A DNA stretch of 64,000 bases. It comes from Silene latifolia. Lineage: Eukaryota > Streptophyta > Magnoliopsida > Caryophyllales > Caryophyllaceae. The DNA lies in the NCBI RefSeq assembly GCF_048544455.1, contig NC_133536.1:23872152-23936151 (forward strand), in the 5' to 3' direction. Of this stretch, positions 1 through 8,039 are shown piece by piece. Both the position numbers and the translations under genes were made by a program. Within the stretch, counting starts at the first letter, position 1. Each line of letters opens with the position of its first letter. The notes under the pieces are model-generated. The model was not told where the DNA came from. It ran no database searches and saw only the letters and a list, made by a program, of their open reading frames with translations.

Positions 1-1142
1 TCAAATAATTTTAAGCCACATCCAGGATTTGCACACTTGAAATACATGTCCATCAATGCTGTTCCAACTCTAACATCCATCTCTAAACCCATCTTCATAG
101 CATGAACATGAATTTGCTTCCCCAAGCCTAAATCTATGGATTTCGAGCACAAGACTAAAAGTGCCACCACTGTTGAAGAATCAGGTTTGATCTGTAAGAA
201 CAACATCTGAATAAAACATAACACTGCCTTCAAGAAGTTACCGTTGTCCATGTAACCAGATACCATAACATTCCATAGCACTGTATTTTTTCTAGCATGC
301 TCAAGACTGATTTCAAAAAGTTTTTCAGCATTACCAACAGAAGAACATTTCATATACATATCAAGTAATCCATTCAGCACATACTCATCAACAGCCAACT
401 CACTTTTAATCACATATGCATGTATTTCTCTCCCGTGAATTCTGGATTTGAGGGAAGCGCATGATGAAAGAGCTGAAAGGCAAGCTACCCTATTCGGATA
501 AATACCAAATTCAGAGATCATGCGAGTGAACAATTCCAGTGACTTATGGAATAACCCTGAATGATGAAAACCAGAAATCATAGTGTTCCATGAAACTAAA
601 TCCCTGTCCTCCATTTTCATAAACATTCTTACTGAATCATTCGCGGCACCACATTTCCAGAAAGCACTCACAAGTGAATTTGCAACATATATATCCTTAA
701 TAGCTCCGACTTTTATCAAATTCCCATTTATTTGCCTGGTTAACTCCAGATCAGATAGAGCACCAACAGCTTTAATTAAAGCAGGGAAAGAGACAAATTT
801 AATAGGTATAAAACCACTATTTAGCATGTCAATATAGCATGTTACAGCATCAGCATATAATCCCTTGGAAGTAAGATCCATAATCAGCTGATCACCTTCC
901 ATTTCATTACAAAAACCATCCTCCTTGGTAACACAGCATTCAATCATTAATTTCCGACAGTTATGCAGATTTTGTACAGAAATAGTATTCTTCTTATGCT
1001 TAAAATTGCAGTAAACAGAATCATATCTAGTACTGCGGCAAAGAGGTAATATCCTACATTGTTCAATGTAGAAACTGTGCCGATATGCATAGTTATACTG
1101 AAACTGAGGGACTAATACCTCAGATAGTTGAACCGAACCCAT
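1..1142 (-). CDS. Pentatricopeptide repeat (PPR) protein, PLS-type, 3' end outside window
   Basis: An open frame of 380 codons reads leftward from an ATG at 1142 and leaves the window without a stop. The protein shows the recurring helical-hairpin pattern of plant PPR proteins: phrases such as DLVSWNTMISGF, VLNGLLDMYMKC, NTVLWNVMVSGYMDNG, KQIHVHAMKMGLEMD and VGTALMDMYFKC recur at roughly 31-36 residue spacing. The alternation of P, L and S variants indicates the PLS subfamily, whose members bind organellar RNA and often act in C-to-U editing or processing. The first ~80 residues lack repeats and could hold a transit peptide, but I see no decisive targeting signal. The C-terminal E/DYW region that would separate an editing factor from other PPRs is outside the window. 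No intron is seen, as is typical of the family. It lies co-oriented with and about 1.2 kb downstream of the CHMP7 gene. Confidence 0.85.
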   Translation of the reverse strand, partial: MGSVQLSEVLVPQFQYNYAYRHSFYIEQCRILPLCRSTRYDSVYCNFKHKKNTISVQNLHNCRKLMIECCVTKEDGFCNEMEGDQLIMDLTSKGLYADAVTCYIDMLNSGFIPIKFVSFPALIKAVGALSDLELTRQINGNLIKVGAIKDIYVANSLVSAFWKCGAANDSVRMFMKMEDRDLVSWNTMISGFHHSGLFHKSLELFTRMISEFGIYPNRVACLSALSSCASLKSRIHGREIHAYVIKSELAVDEYVLNGLLDMYMKCSSVGNAEKLFEISLEHARKNTVLWNVMVSGYMDNGNFLKAVLCFIQMLFLQIKPDSSTVVALLVLCSKSIDLGLGKQIHVHAMKMGLEMDVRVGTALMDMYFKCANPGCGLKLF

Positions 1143-2361
1143 ACTTTGATTCTGATGCCTTCTACATCTGAAAATTATTTGCAGAACTTCATGCTACCGA
1201 CAAACTCTATTGCATTACCAACCTAACAAAAAGTAAGTAAGTTTTATTCAGATGAGGCTTAAATCATCAACTTAGGAAAAGATAGATCAACATATAGCAC
1301 ACACAACAGATGTCAAGGGGAAGAACAAGGCAGTGCTTGCAGAAGATTGAAAAGTAAAGCCTACTGAGTAAAAGCACACAAAGTTGAAAAGACAGCCGTG
1401 TTTGACTGCAAAAATAGTGCTCCATTTCATGTATTTTCCACCAACAGATGATACACATATTTTAACAAAATTACACTTCCCCAATTTCTAAACTCGAGCA
1501 AGAACGTCAACCATGTCAGAAGATGTAATGGTAATTGAGTACAGCGCACCTGGACAGACATTTCTTGAAACGTACAAAATATCATAGATACTCACAGAGA
1601 ATGAGGTGATGGAACAGACGCATTATCAGCAAATATTCATCACTGAAACGAGGGCTTGTGCGACTGGTAATTTCAGTCTATCTCGAGTTCCAGCCTATCT
1701 TACAATCATTCACCCTTTAAACTTAACCACTCAAATAATGTCCCATTGGTTAAAATTGACCAATCAAATAGTCTAACAAATGGGAATGTTAATTCAAAGT
1801 AACCAATTATGAAGCACCTGATTTAGTCCCAACGTGGTTTGGGGTCGGCTAACATGAATCATCTTCCGAATTCATATAGGCTCGAATCCACCAATACGGT
1901 CAAGGGTAAAAAAACTGAATTGTAAAAAATAAAGCAAAGCAAGAAAGATGTGAAAACCGAAAGTAAACTGGCAAAATGTGCGTGATAGTAGTAACAGCAA
2001 GTCAGAGTAAACTGAATTTACTTAAACTTGTTCTTTAAGTAAAATGGTAAAAAGAGTAAGTAAAGATCTAAAACTCAAACTATATCTTCAACATTAATTC
2101 TTTCTCTCCACAATACAGTCAGAGTAAACTGGATTTCAGCTAAGTAAAAGCAACCGATATACATGTAGAACAGTGATAGTAGTAACAGCAAGTCAGCAAC
2201 CAATATACAAAGAATCTACGAAACAGGCTACTATATTTAGGGCTTTCTTGAATTTACTGTAGAACCCTCAAACATCAGCTAAATTTTGACCAAACTCCTT
2301 TTCTTTAAGGCTAAATCATGGTTCATTGACAAAATGATAGTTACATACATGCTAGTCCACA
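1143..2361. other. Intergenic region between PPR and CHMP7 genes
   Basis: This 1.2-kb AT-rich stretch lies upstream of the PPR start and downstream of the CHMP7 stop. It should hold the CHMP7 3' UTR and the PPR promoter, but I cannot place a TATA box confidently. Around 1825-1905 it contains the phrase GGTTTGGGGTCGGCTAACAT, a sequence I associate with old plant SINE or other short repeat copies. The direct repeat TGATAGTAGTAACAGCAAGTCAG occurs near 1983 and again near 2172. The short ORFs here look random. Confidence 0.5.
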
Positions 2362-3669
2362 TCAGCTTGGCAATAAATTCTCATAACCAATTGGGTTTCT
2401 TGGGGAACCTGACTCCTGGATACAAGGGTCTTCTGTGTTATCTTGAAGCTTAAGATCAGCCATAGCAGAACTCAATGAATTTGTGAAGGGGGAAGCCTTT
2501 TCTCCATTTCCTGCTGCTTCTTGAGCGGCTATTGAACTTGAAACCATGAGGGTTTCATCTCTAATTTGCAGTTCGAGTTCCTCTAGCTCGTCTTCAATAG
2601 CCTCATCATCCTCCGTATTTGATTCTAATGCCTGATTGACTTCCGCTTGTGAAAGCATCAACTCATCAAGCTCTCGCAAACATGACTGAACTTCTTCAGC
2701 TTCAATTCTATGTTCCTTGATTGTCTGAGCACCAACCTGGATAGCTTCAGATACCTTCTTTGTTGATTCTAAATCCAAAACAACATGGAGTACGTCCTCG
2801 ACTCGGTTCAAAAATGACAACAGTTTTGCTCTACTTTCAGAAGCTAGCTTCAACTGCCTAGCATTCCTCAGAGCTATGTTCTTGTCTCCAGACCTCAGTG
2901 CAGCTAAAGCGAATTGTTTTGATCTTTCACACTGTTTGTCAGTAACGTCAAGCTGTTGTTGAAGCTCTTCTACCGTCCAAACCAATTGCAGCATATCATA
3001 ATCTACATTTATAATACTTGAAATGGGTGCAGAAGAGAGGCAAACTTTTACACCCTCGATGAGTTCCTTCTTCTTGATTGATATGTACTTAGCTCTTCCT
3101 TGTTCCGACAAGTAACTCAAAATTGCATATGCTTCACGTTTCTCTTCAAACAAACTTTCAAATTTCTTCATCGTTATGATACATGAAGATGTCCAATGGC
3201 TTTCTGACAAAGATTTGACAGCTTCAGCAGCTTTATCCTCCAGCCTTGGTACAAGAATGAGAAGCTGATCATTGAGAACATGATCAACACTCGACAATCT
3301 AAAGGCACTGGAAAAGCTTATCATTTTTTTAAAGAGATGGGAAAGGTGTCCACTCCTTGGATCTCCAAGATCTGTCATCCGCAAAAGATCACCAGATTTG
3401 TACATTTCCAGAAGGACATTATTAAGGCACAAAGGCGTTAAACCGGCTCGGTTGAACCATCTATTCTTGAGGTGAGACGGAGAGATAAAGAGAAGGTTGA
3501 ATCGACGAGCAATACTGAGTATCAAGTCCCTCCAAAAACGAAACTGAGGCTCCCAATCCGACCTTTGCCCACTGAGTGCCTTAAACCGGGCAGTCGCCTT
3601 CACTGGGTCATCCCAATCTGGAACCTTCTCCTTTATGAATTCCCTCACTTCCACATCCATCTCCTCCAT
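2362..3669 (-). CDS. CHMP7-like ESCRT-III (SNF7 family) protein
   Basis: A complete 435-residue frame from ATG 3669 to the stop at 2362, with no intron in the coding region. The N-terminal half contains the plant CHMP7 hallmark VPDWDDPVKATARFKALSGQ followed by RSDWEPQFRFWRDLI, corresponding to the winged-helix part. From about residue 225 to 400 lies a charged, coiled-coil Snf7 core (TVEELQQQLDVTDKQCERSK, ALRNARQLKLASESRAKLL), then an acidic tail (EDDEAIEDELEELELQ). CHMP7 proteins join ESCRT-III in membrane remodelling; in animals and yeast (Chm7) they act at the nuclear envelope and endosomes. Length fits the family. ATG 3669 gives MEEMDVEVREF; a second ATG four codons in is the alternative. 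The neighbouring PPR gene is transcribed in the same direction but is not obviously linked in function. Confidence 0.9.
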   Translation of the reverse strand: MEEMDVEVREFIKEKVPDWDDPVKATARFKALSGQRSDWEPQFRFWRDLILSIARRFNLLFISPSHLKNRWFNRAGLTPLCLNNVLLEMYKSGDLLRMTDLGDPRSGHLSHLFKKMISFSSAFRLSSVDHVLNDQLLILVPRLEDKAAEAVKSLSESHWTSSCIITMKKFESLFEEKREAYAILSYLSEQGRAKYISIKKKELIEGVKVCLSSAPISSIINVDYDMLQLVWTVEELQQQLDVTDKQCERSKQFALAALRSGDKNIALRNARQLKLASESRAKLLSFLNRVEDVLHVVLDLESTKKVSEAIQVGAQTIKEHRIEAEEVQSCLRELDELMLSQAEVNQALESNTEDDEAIEDELEELELQIRDETLMVSSSIAAQEAAGNGEKASPFTNSLSSAMADLKLQDNTEDPCIQESGSPRNPIGYENLLPS

Positions 3670-4520
3670 TTTTCCTTTAAAATTAGAGCAATCGGTGATT
3701 CCTCATAACACCACAATATTCTCCTCAAACTTCCTCATACAACCAAAAAAAACACCCCTCCTATCCAATCCAATCCAATCTACACATATTTCAAAATTTC
3801 CCTCGCATATCTCGCAATAAGGATAGACTGGGTTGAATAGGATCGAGCACACTTTAAATATCACTGAATTAGAAGTTTTAGGTTTCATCGTACACGCTAG
3901 TCCGTGATAAAACTAGAATCATAAAAGTGAGGGTTAGATTTCTACTTCTAATCTAAAGCAAAACTAAAGAGAGTTAAATTAGAAATTAGCGTCTACGATA
4001 ACATGTACTCCCTCCGTCCCAATCATTTGTCCAATTTGATAGGAGTAGTTCATTGGTTAACCATTATTTATATAATCACTATCATTACATTACAAATTAT
4101 CTAAATTAAAATTTCATACTACTAACATTAATATCACAATTCAAAAATGATATTTCAGTTTGAATAATTTTAATTATGACTTGAATAAACAAGTTTGACA
4201 AGCTTAATTAGTTTACTTAATACATTATTAATCGACCTCACATTAACAGGCTACCATTGAAATCAACATCAAACACCAAATGAAAAAACAAAAGGAAACA
4301 AAATACAAACAAAAATCAAGCATCAAACATCAAGCAAAAATTAAAGTGAATGAGAGAGACGATATTACCTTGATAGAAAGACGATTTGATTGAGAGAATT
4401 GGGTTGTTTGGAAATTCGAGAGGGTTGATTTCAGCAATTGGGTCCTGTTTGTTTTGTTTATGGTTGGAGGATGAGGGACTTGGTACTTGGTAGTTACGGA
4501 TTCCCGGTTTACGTTACTCC
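3670..4520 (-). promoter_or_regulatory. CHMP7 5' UTR with probable leader intron, and promoter
   Basis: Reading the minus strand, a good splice donor AAG|GTAATATC lies at 4369/4368, after a pyrimidine-rich leader that looks like a 5' UTR (4370-4470). Possible acceptors ending in TATGAG lie near 3700-3740, about 40-70 bases before the ATG. An intron of roughly 0.65 kb in the 5' UTR is inferred, not proven. Within it, at 4006-4020, is TACTCCCTCCGTCCC, the terminal motif of a Stowaway MITE, although no matching second terminus was found. Confidence 0.4.
4006..4060. mobile_element. Stowaway-type MITE terminus, single end
   Basis: TACTCCCTCCGTCCC matches the Stowaway (Tc1/mariner) terminal inverted repeat, starting next to a TA target. 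The inverted partner was not found in the following 300 bases, so this is probably a truncated or strongly decayed copy. It lies in the inferred 5' UTR intron of the CHMP7 gene. Confidence 0.4.
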
Positions 4521-4604
4521 CACATTTTTACTTAGCTGTGATGATGCCGAAACCTACACACTTTATTTTAAATCAAAAAATTATTGAAAAATTCACGCAA
4601 AATT

Positions 4605-4855
4605 GTTGTATCTAGAGCTGTTCACTCAATGGCTCGGACCGAAGACCAGACCGGACCGCTCAATTTGGTCCGGATTAGACCACACCATAATTTATTTGGC
4701 CGATCCACGGTTCAACAATTTATGTTAATTTGGTTTTTGATCATGGACCAAATCGAATTGACCGTAGACCGGACTACGGCAGAATTCCCAAAATATAATA
4801 CATACCTAATATGAAATACATATTTTTCTAGAAATTTCAAAATTTTGGTTAATTA
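4605..4855. mobile_element. hAT-like repeat fragment rich in GGACC/GACCGG words
   Basis: Starts with TAGAGCTGTTCA and continues with repeated GGACCGAAGACCAGACCGG-like words, a composition common in non-autonomous plant hAT elements. Related GGACCAATGATTGG and GGTCATTGGTCC words appear after the CACTA-like segment at 5116-5180, so the CACTA piece may have inserted into this repeat. No closing terminus or target duplication was found. Short ORFs here are not considered genes. Confidence 0.35.
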
Positions 4856-4904
4856 GTTAGTATTTAATTTATAGTTTAGAGGAATTATCGTTGCTATTAC
4901 TTTT

Positions 4905-5115
4905 CACTAACTTTGCGCCAATTTTGCGCCAAATTATTAACAACGGTTGTGCATGTGTGACCCGTTGTTAAAACTAATAACAACGGTTTTTATAACCATA
5001 CCCGTTGTAATTTATTTTAGTAAAATTCGCGCCATACATTCTACAACGTCTATTGTGATTTTCGTGAATAATCGTTGTTAAAGGGGCGTTGTAGTTGCCT
5101 GGATTTATAGTAGTG
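4905..5115. mobile_element. Right end of a non-autonomous CACTA element
   Basis: The segment ends GGATTTATAGTAGTG, the inverse of a CACTACTATAAAT CACTA terminus. Before it lie several subterminal copies of ACAACGG/CCGTTGT in both orientations, as in other CACTA ends in this window (26848 and 41652 onward). The matching left end is not clear; CACTAACTTTG at 4904 shares only the first bases. No 3-bp target duplication is visible. Confidence 0.45.
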
Positions 5116-5219
5116 CAGGACCAATGATTGGCCCGGTTTCCCCCCCTTTTTTTCTATAGTTTGGTCATTGGTCCACCTAATTTGGTATATAGATTATAAT
5201 ATTTTTAGTATTATAGAAA

Positions 5220-5404
5220 GAGTTTTTCCAACGTGTGCCCCTAGAGCACACATTAATAACTCATATATGGTAATATTTACAACATATTCAAATGAGATAC
5301 TCAAGTATATTCTCATTTTTACCATATTTAATGAGAATATATTGTAAATATTACCATATATGAATTATTAATGTGTGCCCATAGGGCACACATTGGAAAA
5401 ACCC
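5220..5404. mobile_element. 185-bp fold-back MITE, Mutator-type (9-bp TSD)
   Basis: Left end GAGTTTTTCCAACGTGTGCCC and the reverse complement of the right end GGGTTTTTCCAATGTGTGCCC match with few differences. The pairing continues inward through TTAATAA(C/T)TCATATATGGTAATATTTACAA, so almost the whole element forms one hairpin. It is flanked by the direct repeat TTATAGAAA at 5211-5219 and 5405-5413. A 9-bp duplication points to a Mutator-like transposase in trans. The element lies about 220 bases upstream of the PR-1 A start codon. Confidence 0.8.
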
Positions 5405-5546
5405 TTATAGAAAATATAGCTTGTGACTTGACGATCTTCTTCATTAATTTTGTCCTAAATCAAGTAAAGTTATCTTACACCAATGGCTAAAAGCCTAAAA
5501 TCATGCACCATCATCAAAATCCACTGAAATTTAGCGAAAATCAACC

Positions 5547-5555
5547 TATATATAT
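5547..5555 (+). promoter_or_regulatory. TATA box of PR-1 gene A
   Basis: TATATATAT lies about 72-80 bases before the ATG at 5627, a usual spacing for a plant TATA box with a short leader. No other good candidate lies closer. Confidence 0.6.
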
Positions 5556-5626
5556 TCATTTAACCTTCCTCATAATATTACATCCTAAGATTCACATTCC
5601 TTATTGCTTTGTTCTCACCCAAAACA

Positions 5627-6121
5627 ATGGCTCTCTCTAACAATTTTTTAGCCATTGTTTTGGTAATTGGGCTTTCAATGGCCAACATTTGTTGTGCTAC
5701 AAGCCTAACTAGCAAGCTAAAATATATCGTACCACATAACATGGCACGTGCAATAGAGCACTTGCCACCAGTTACATGGAACGATACACTTGCGGCATTT
5801 GCTAAAGCATATGCCAGAGAGAGAGCCGTGGATTGTGCACTACAACACTCTGGGTCACCCGTATATGGTGAGAACATAGCAATGAGCACAGGAGATCTTA
5901 GCCCGTCCCTAGCCATTAAATTATGGGTCGGAGAAAAACCCGATTATGACTATGAGTTGAATACTTGTACGGAAGGCAAAATGTGTGGACATTACACCCA
6001 AGTTATTTGGAAGAATACTAAGAGTATTGGGTGTGCTAGTGCAAGATGCCAAAATGGGGGTACTTTTATCACTTGTAATTATTATCCTCCTGGAAATTAT
6101 ATTGGACAACGCCCTTTTTGA
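5627..6121 (+). CDS. Pathogenesis-related protein 1 (PR-1, CAP superfamily), gene A
   Basis: A 164-residue secreted CAP-domain protein. The start at 5627 (MALSNNFLAIVLVIG) gives a hydrophobic signal peptide ending near CCATS; the ATG 18 bases upstream only adds polar residues. The CAP tetrad is present: His in VPHNMAR, Glu in YGENIA, Glu in LWVGEKPDYDY, His in GHYTQVIW. The mature protein has the six conserved cysteines, and the family signature CNYYPPGNYIG is near the end. PR-1 proteins are apoplastic defence proteins that bind sterols, and their C terminus can yield the CAPE peptide; here the region before the end (NYYPPGNYIGQRPF) fits that family feature. The gene is intronless, as is usual. 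An AATAAA signal lies at 6216. The copy at 20370-21332 is a convergent paralogue. Confidence 0.93.
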   Translation: MALSNNFLAIVLVIGLSMANICCATSLTSKLKYIVPHNMARAIEHLPPVTWNDTLAAFAKAYARERAVDCALQHSGSPVYGENIAMSTGDLSPSLAIKLWVGEKPDYDYELNTCTEGKMCGHYTQVIWKNTKSIGCASARCQNGGTFITCNYYPPGNYIGQRPF

Positions 6122-6745
6122 GACATATATATGTATTCCGTTGTCCCAAAATTTTCACATTTGGCTTTATTATTGTAGTTTTCTGTGGCTACAAACCTAC
6201 AATGTACGAGTAATGAATAAAATTAAAAATTTATCGTTTTATGTTAACCGTAATAATTTTTACATTCTCATTTATTGTTTATTTTACGTAGCTTTTAAAA
6301 TGTTGATGCAGACTATCTATTGTGAATGTGTTGTTAATTCATGTTATGTAACAGTAGAAAATGATGAACTCTTACCTTGACCCGGCAAGATCATATCTCG
6401 TAGTCCTAGATATAAGTATTCATATGTCGACGTTATTTAATAATTTGTCAAACTAAGTAGCAGCTTGTTATATCTGTGGACCTTATTCATTTTTTGTAGC
6501 CCAAAAAATGGAGAGTTTGAAGACATCTACCTATTGCTATAAGTTAAGTAGACATGAGATTTGGGGTTTGATTCATTAGTTTTTAATTTTTAGTTGAAAA
6601 TCACGTTCTTAGTAAAATTTTAATTTCTAAATTTTACAAAGTAAATTTTAAGCGTTATTTTACATATTTAATTTTTGTTTCAAGCTAATGATGCGTAAAA
6701 TCGAATTCATCACTCAAGGAAGTATAATCGTGTAGGTCAATGAAA
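6122..6745. other. 3' flank of PR-1 gene A
   Basis: AT-rich sequence with the AATAAA signal at 6216-6221 and no further gene recognised. The apparent ORF overlapping the PR-1 end (5985-6380) is a shadow of the coding frame and its UTR. Confidence 0.5.
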
Positions 6746-6747
6746 TA

Positions 6748-6835
6748 CTCTCTTTGTTCCAGTTTGCTTTTTTTTTTTTTTTTTTTTTAAAAAGTATTTT
6801 AATCAAAGACAAATAAATGATTGAGACGGAATGAG
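6748..6835. mobile_element. Short Stowaway-like MITE
   Basis: Begins CTCTCTTTGTTCCAGTTTGC and ends with the inverted form AATGATTGAGACGGAATGAG; both resemble the CTCCCTCCGT Stowaway terminus. TA dinucleotides flank it at 6746-6747 and 6836-6837. A long T run fills the middle. The 5-bp TSD of the next LTR element (AGTAT, 6834-6838) overlaps its right edge. Confidence 0.55.
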
Positions 6836-6838
6836 TAT

Positions 6839-7429
6839 TGTTCCGGGTGTAATTTCGGAGCAGTGTTTTGTGACCACGTAAGCTTGTGGAATGATGTCGT
6901 TGCTTGACTCTTCCTTTCAGTTTCTCCTGTAAAGATGAACAAACTGAGGGCTCGGCTTGCTACCGAGCGTACTCACTCCGACGCTTAAGTCAGTAAACTT
7001 AAAGAGATAAGTTGTATGTTACTTGGCAAAGTATATTGTAGAGAGATAAGGGAGTTTATACCAGATTATGAGATGTTTAGGTTATATTTCGGATCCTTTT
7101 CTCAATGAGAGAAGTGGAGTATTTATAGACTTTCACCTTTTGTCACGTAGTGGCCAAGTGGCCAAGTGGCAGAGCAGGTGGAAAGACTGTTCTACCCTCG
7201 GCCGAAGGACCCATGACAGGCCGGCTGGCCTGGTTGACTCCATGCCGAGGGGACTGGATGTGAGTACGCGGATATGCTTCTCGGCCGGCTAGTTGCCGAG
7301 ACCGAGACCCAAGTGACAGGCCGACAGGCTGCGTCGGTTAGACTGTCTAATACGTTGACTTACTGTCTTTTGTCCTTGACCTTGCTCAATATGTTGACTC
7401 GGTCAGCGGGTGCAGAATATGCCCCATCA
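6839..7429 (-). repeat. 3' LTR of the Tat element (left copy)
   Basis: 591 bp. On the plus strand it begins TGTTCCGGGTGTAATTTCGG and ends GAATATGCCCCATCA. It matches 17061-17650 almost base for base, including the phrase GGTTATATTTCGGATCC and the GGCCGACAGGCTGCGTCGG region. Short ORFs in it are duplicated in the right LTR and are not genes. Confidence 0.93.
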
Positions 7430-7446
7430 ATTTGCCCCCAGCGTAG
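7430..7446 (-). promoter_or_regulatory. Polypurine tract of the Tat element
   Basis: Reverse complement reads CTACGCTGGGGGCAAAT, directly followed by the LTR start TGATGGGGCATATTC. A purine-rich tract abutting the 3' LTR is the expected primer for plus-strand DNA synthesis. Confidence 0.7.
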
Positions 7447-7846
7447 TCTATGCCGTGGTATGGACCTTCGATGAGTGTTGAGCGTATTCTGCGCAAGTTT
7501 GAACTTCTTCTCCGGCTTCTTCTTCCTCGGCTTGGTTCTGTTCAGGCCGTACCGTATCCCCCCTCCACATGGATGTGTAATGGACATCAAATATGGAAAA
7601 GGAAATGGCGCTGGCCGAGACCAAGGTTGAGAGTGCCGTGTGCTTTTGATTGCCCCCGGCCGGTGCTGCCAAGCTTGGTTGATCAGCTGGCCGTTGGCAA
7701 GTAGATACCAGGAAGCGTGTCAAAGAAGAGTGGTTACTGTGTGTCGATTGACATTCCGTGGCTGCATGCTTGACACGTGGCTTGGCATTGATTGGTGGAC
7801 GTTTCATGGGCTTTGCCCTGATTGGTCCGCTTCATGGGCTTTGCTC

Positions 7847-7854
7847 TATAAATA
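7847..7854 (+). promoter_or_regulatory. TATA box for the antisense gene of the Tat element
   Basis: TATAAATA within GCTCTATAAATAGAGCAG, about 190 bases before ATG 8040, followed by a C/T-rich leader. It points to the plus strand, opposite to gag-pol, so the antisense gene appears to have its own promoter. Confidence 0.6.
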
Positions 7855-8039
7855 GAGCAGTGTGCCCCTCAATTTTCCGCACAAATTTCATTTTCTCAAA
7901 AAATTTCTTCTCTCTAGTTTTTTTTTTTCGAAGAAACTTCTCTCTAGTATTCAAAGCGTTACTCGGCGTAACACTTTCTTCCAAGGTAAACAAACAAATT
8001 TTTTCCAACTCTTTTATTTGTTAAGTAATTGTTGTTACC

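Noticed and set aside
4584..4814. 76-residue ORF after PPR/CHMP7 region
   Set aside because: Made of GACC-rich transposon terminal words, with no homology.
7068..7474. Plus-strand ORFs in the left LTR of the first Tat element
   Set aside because: The same ORFs occur in the right LTR at 17290; they are LTR sequence with no protein family resemblance.
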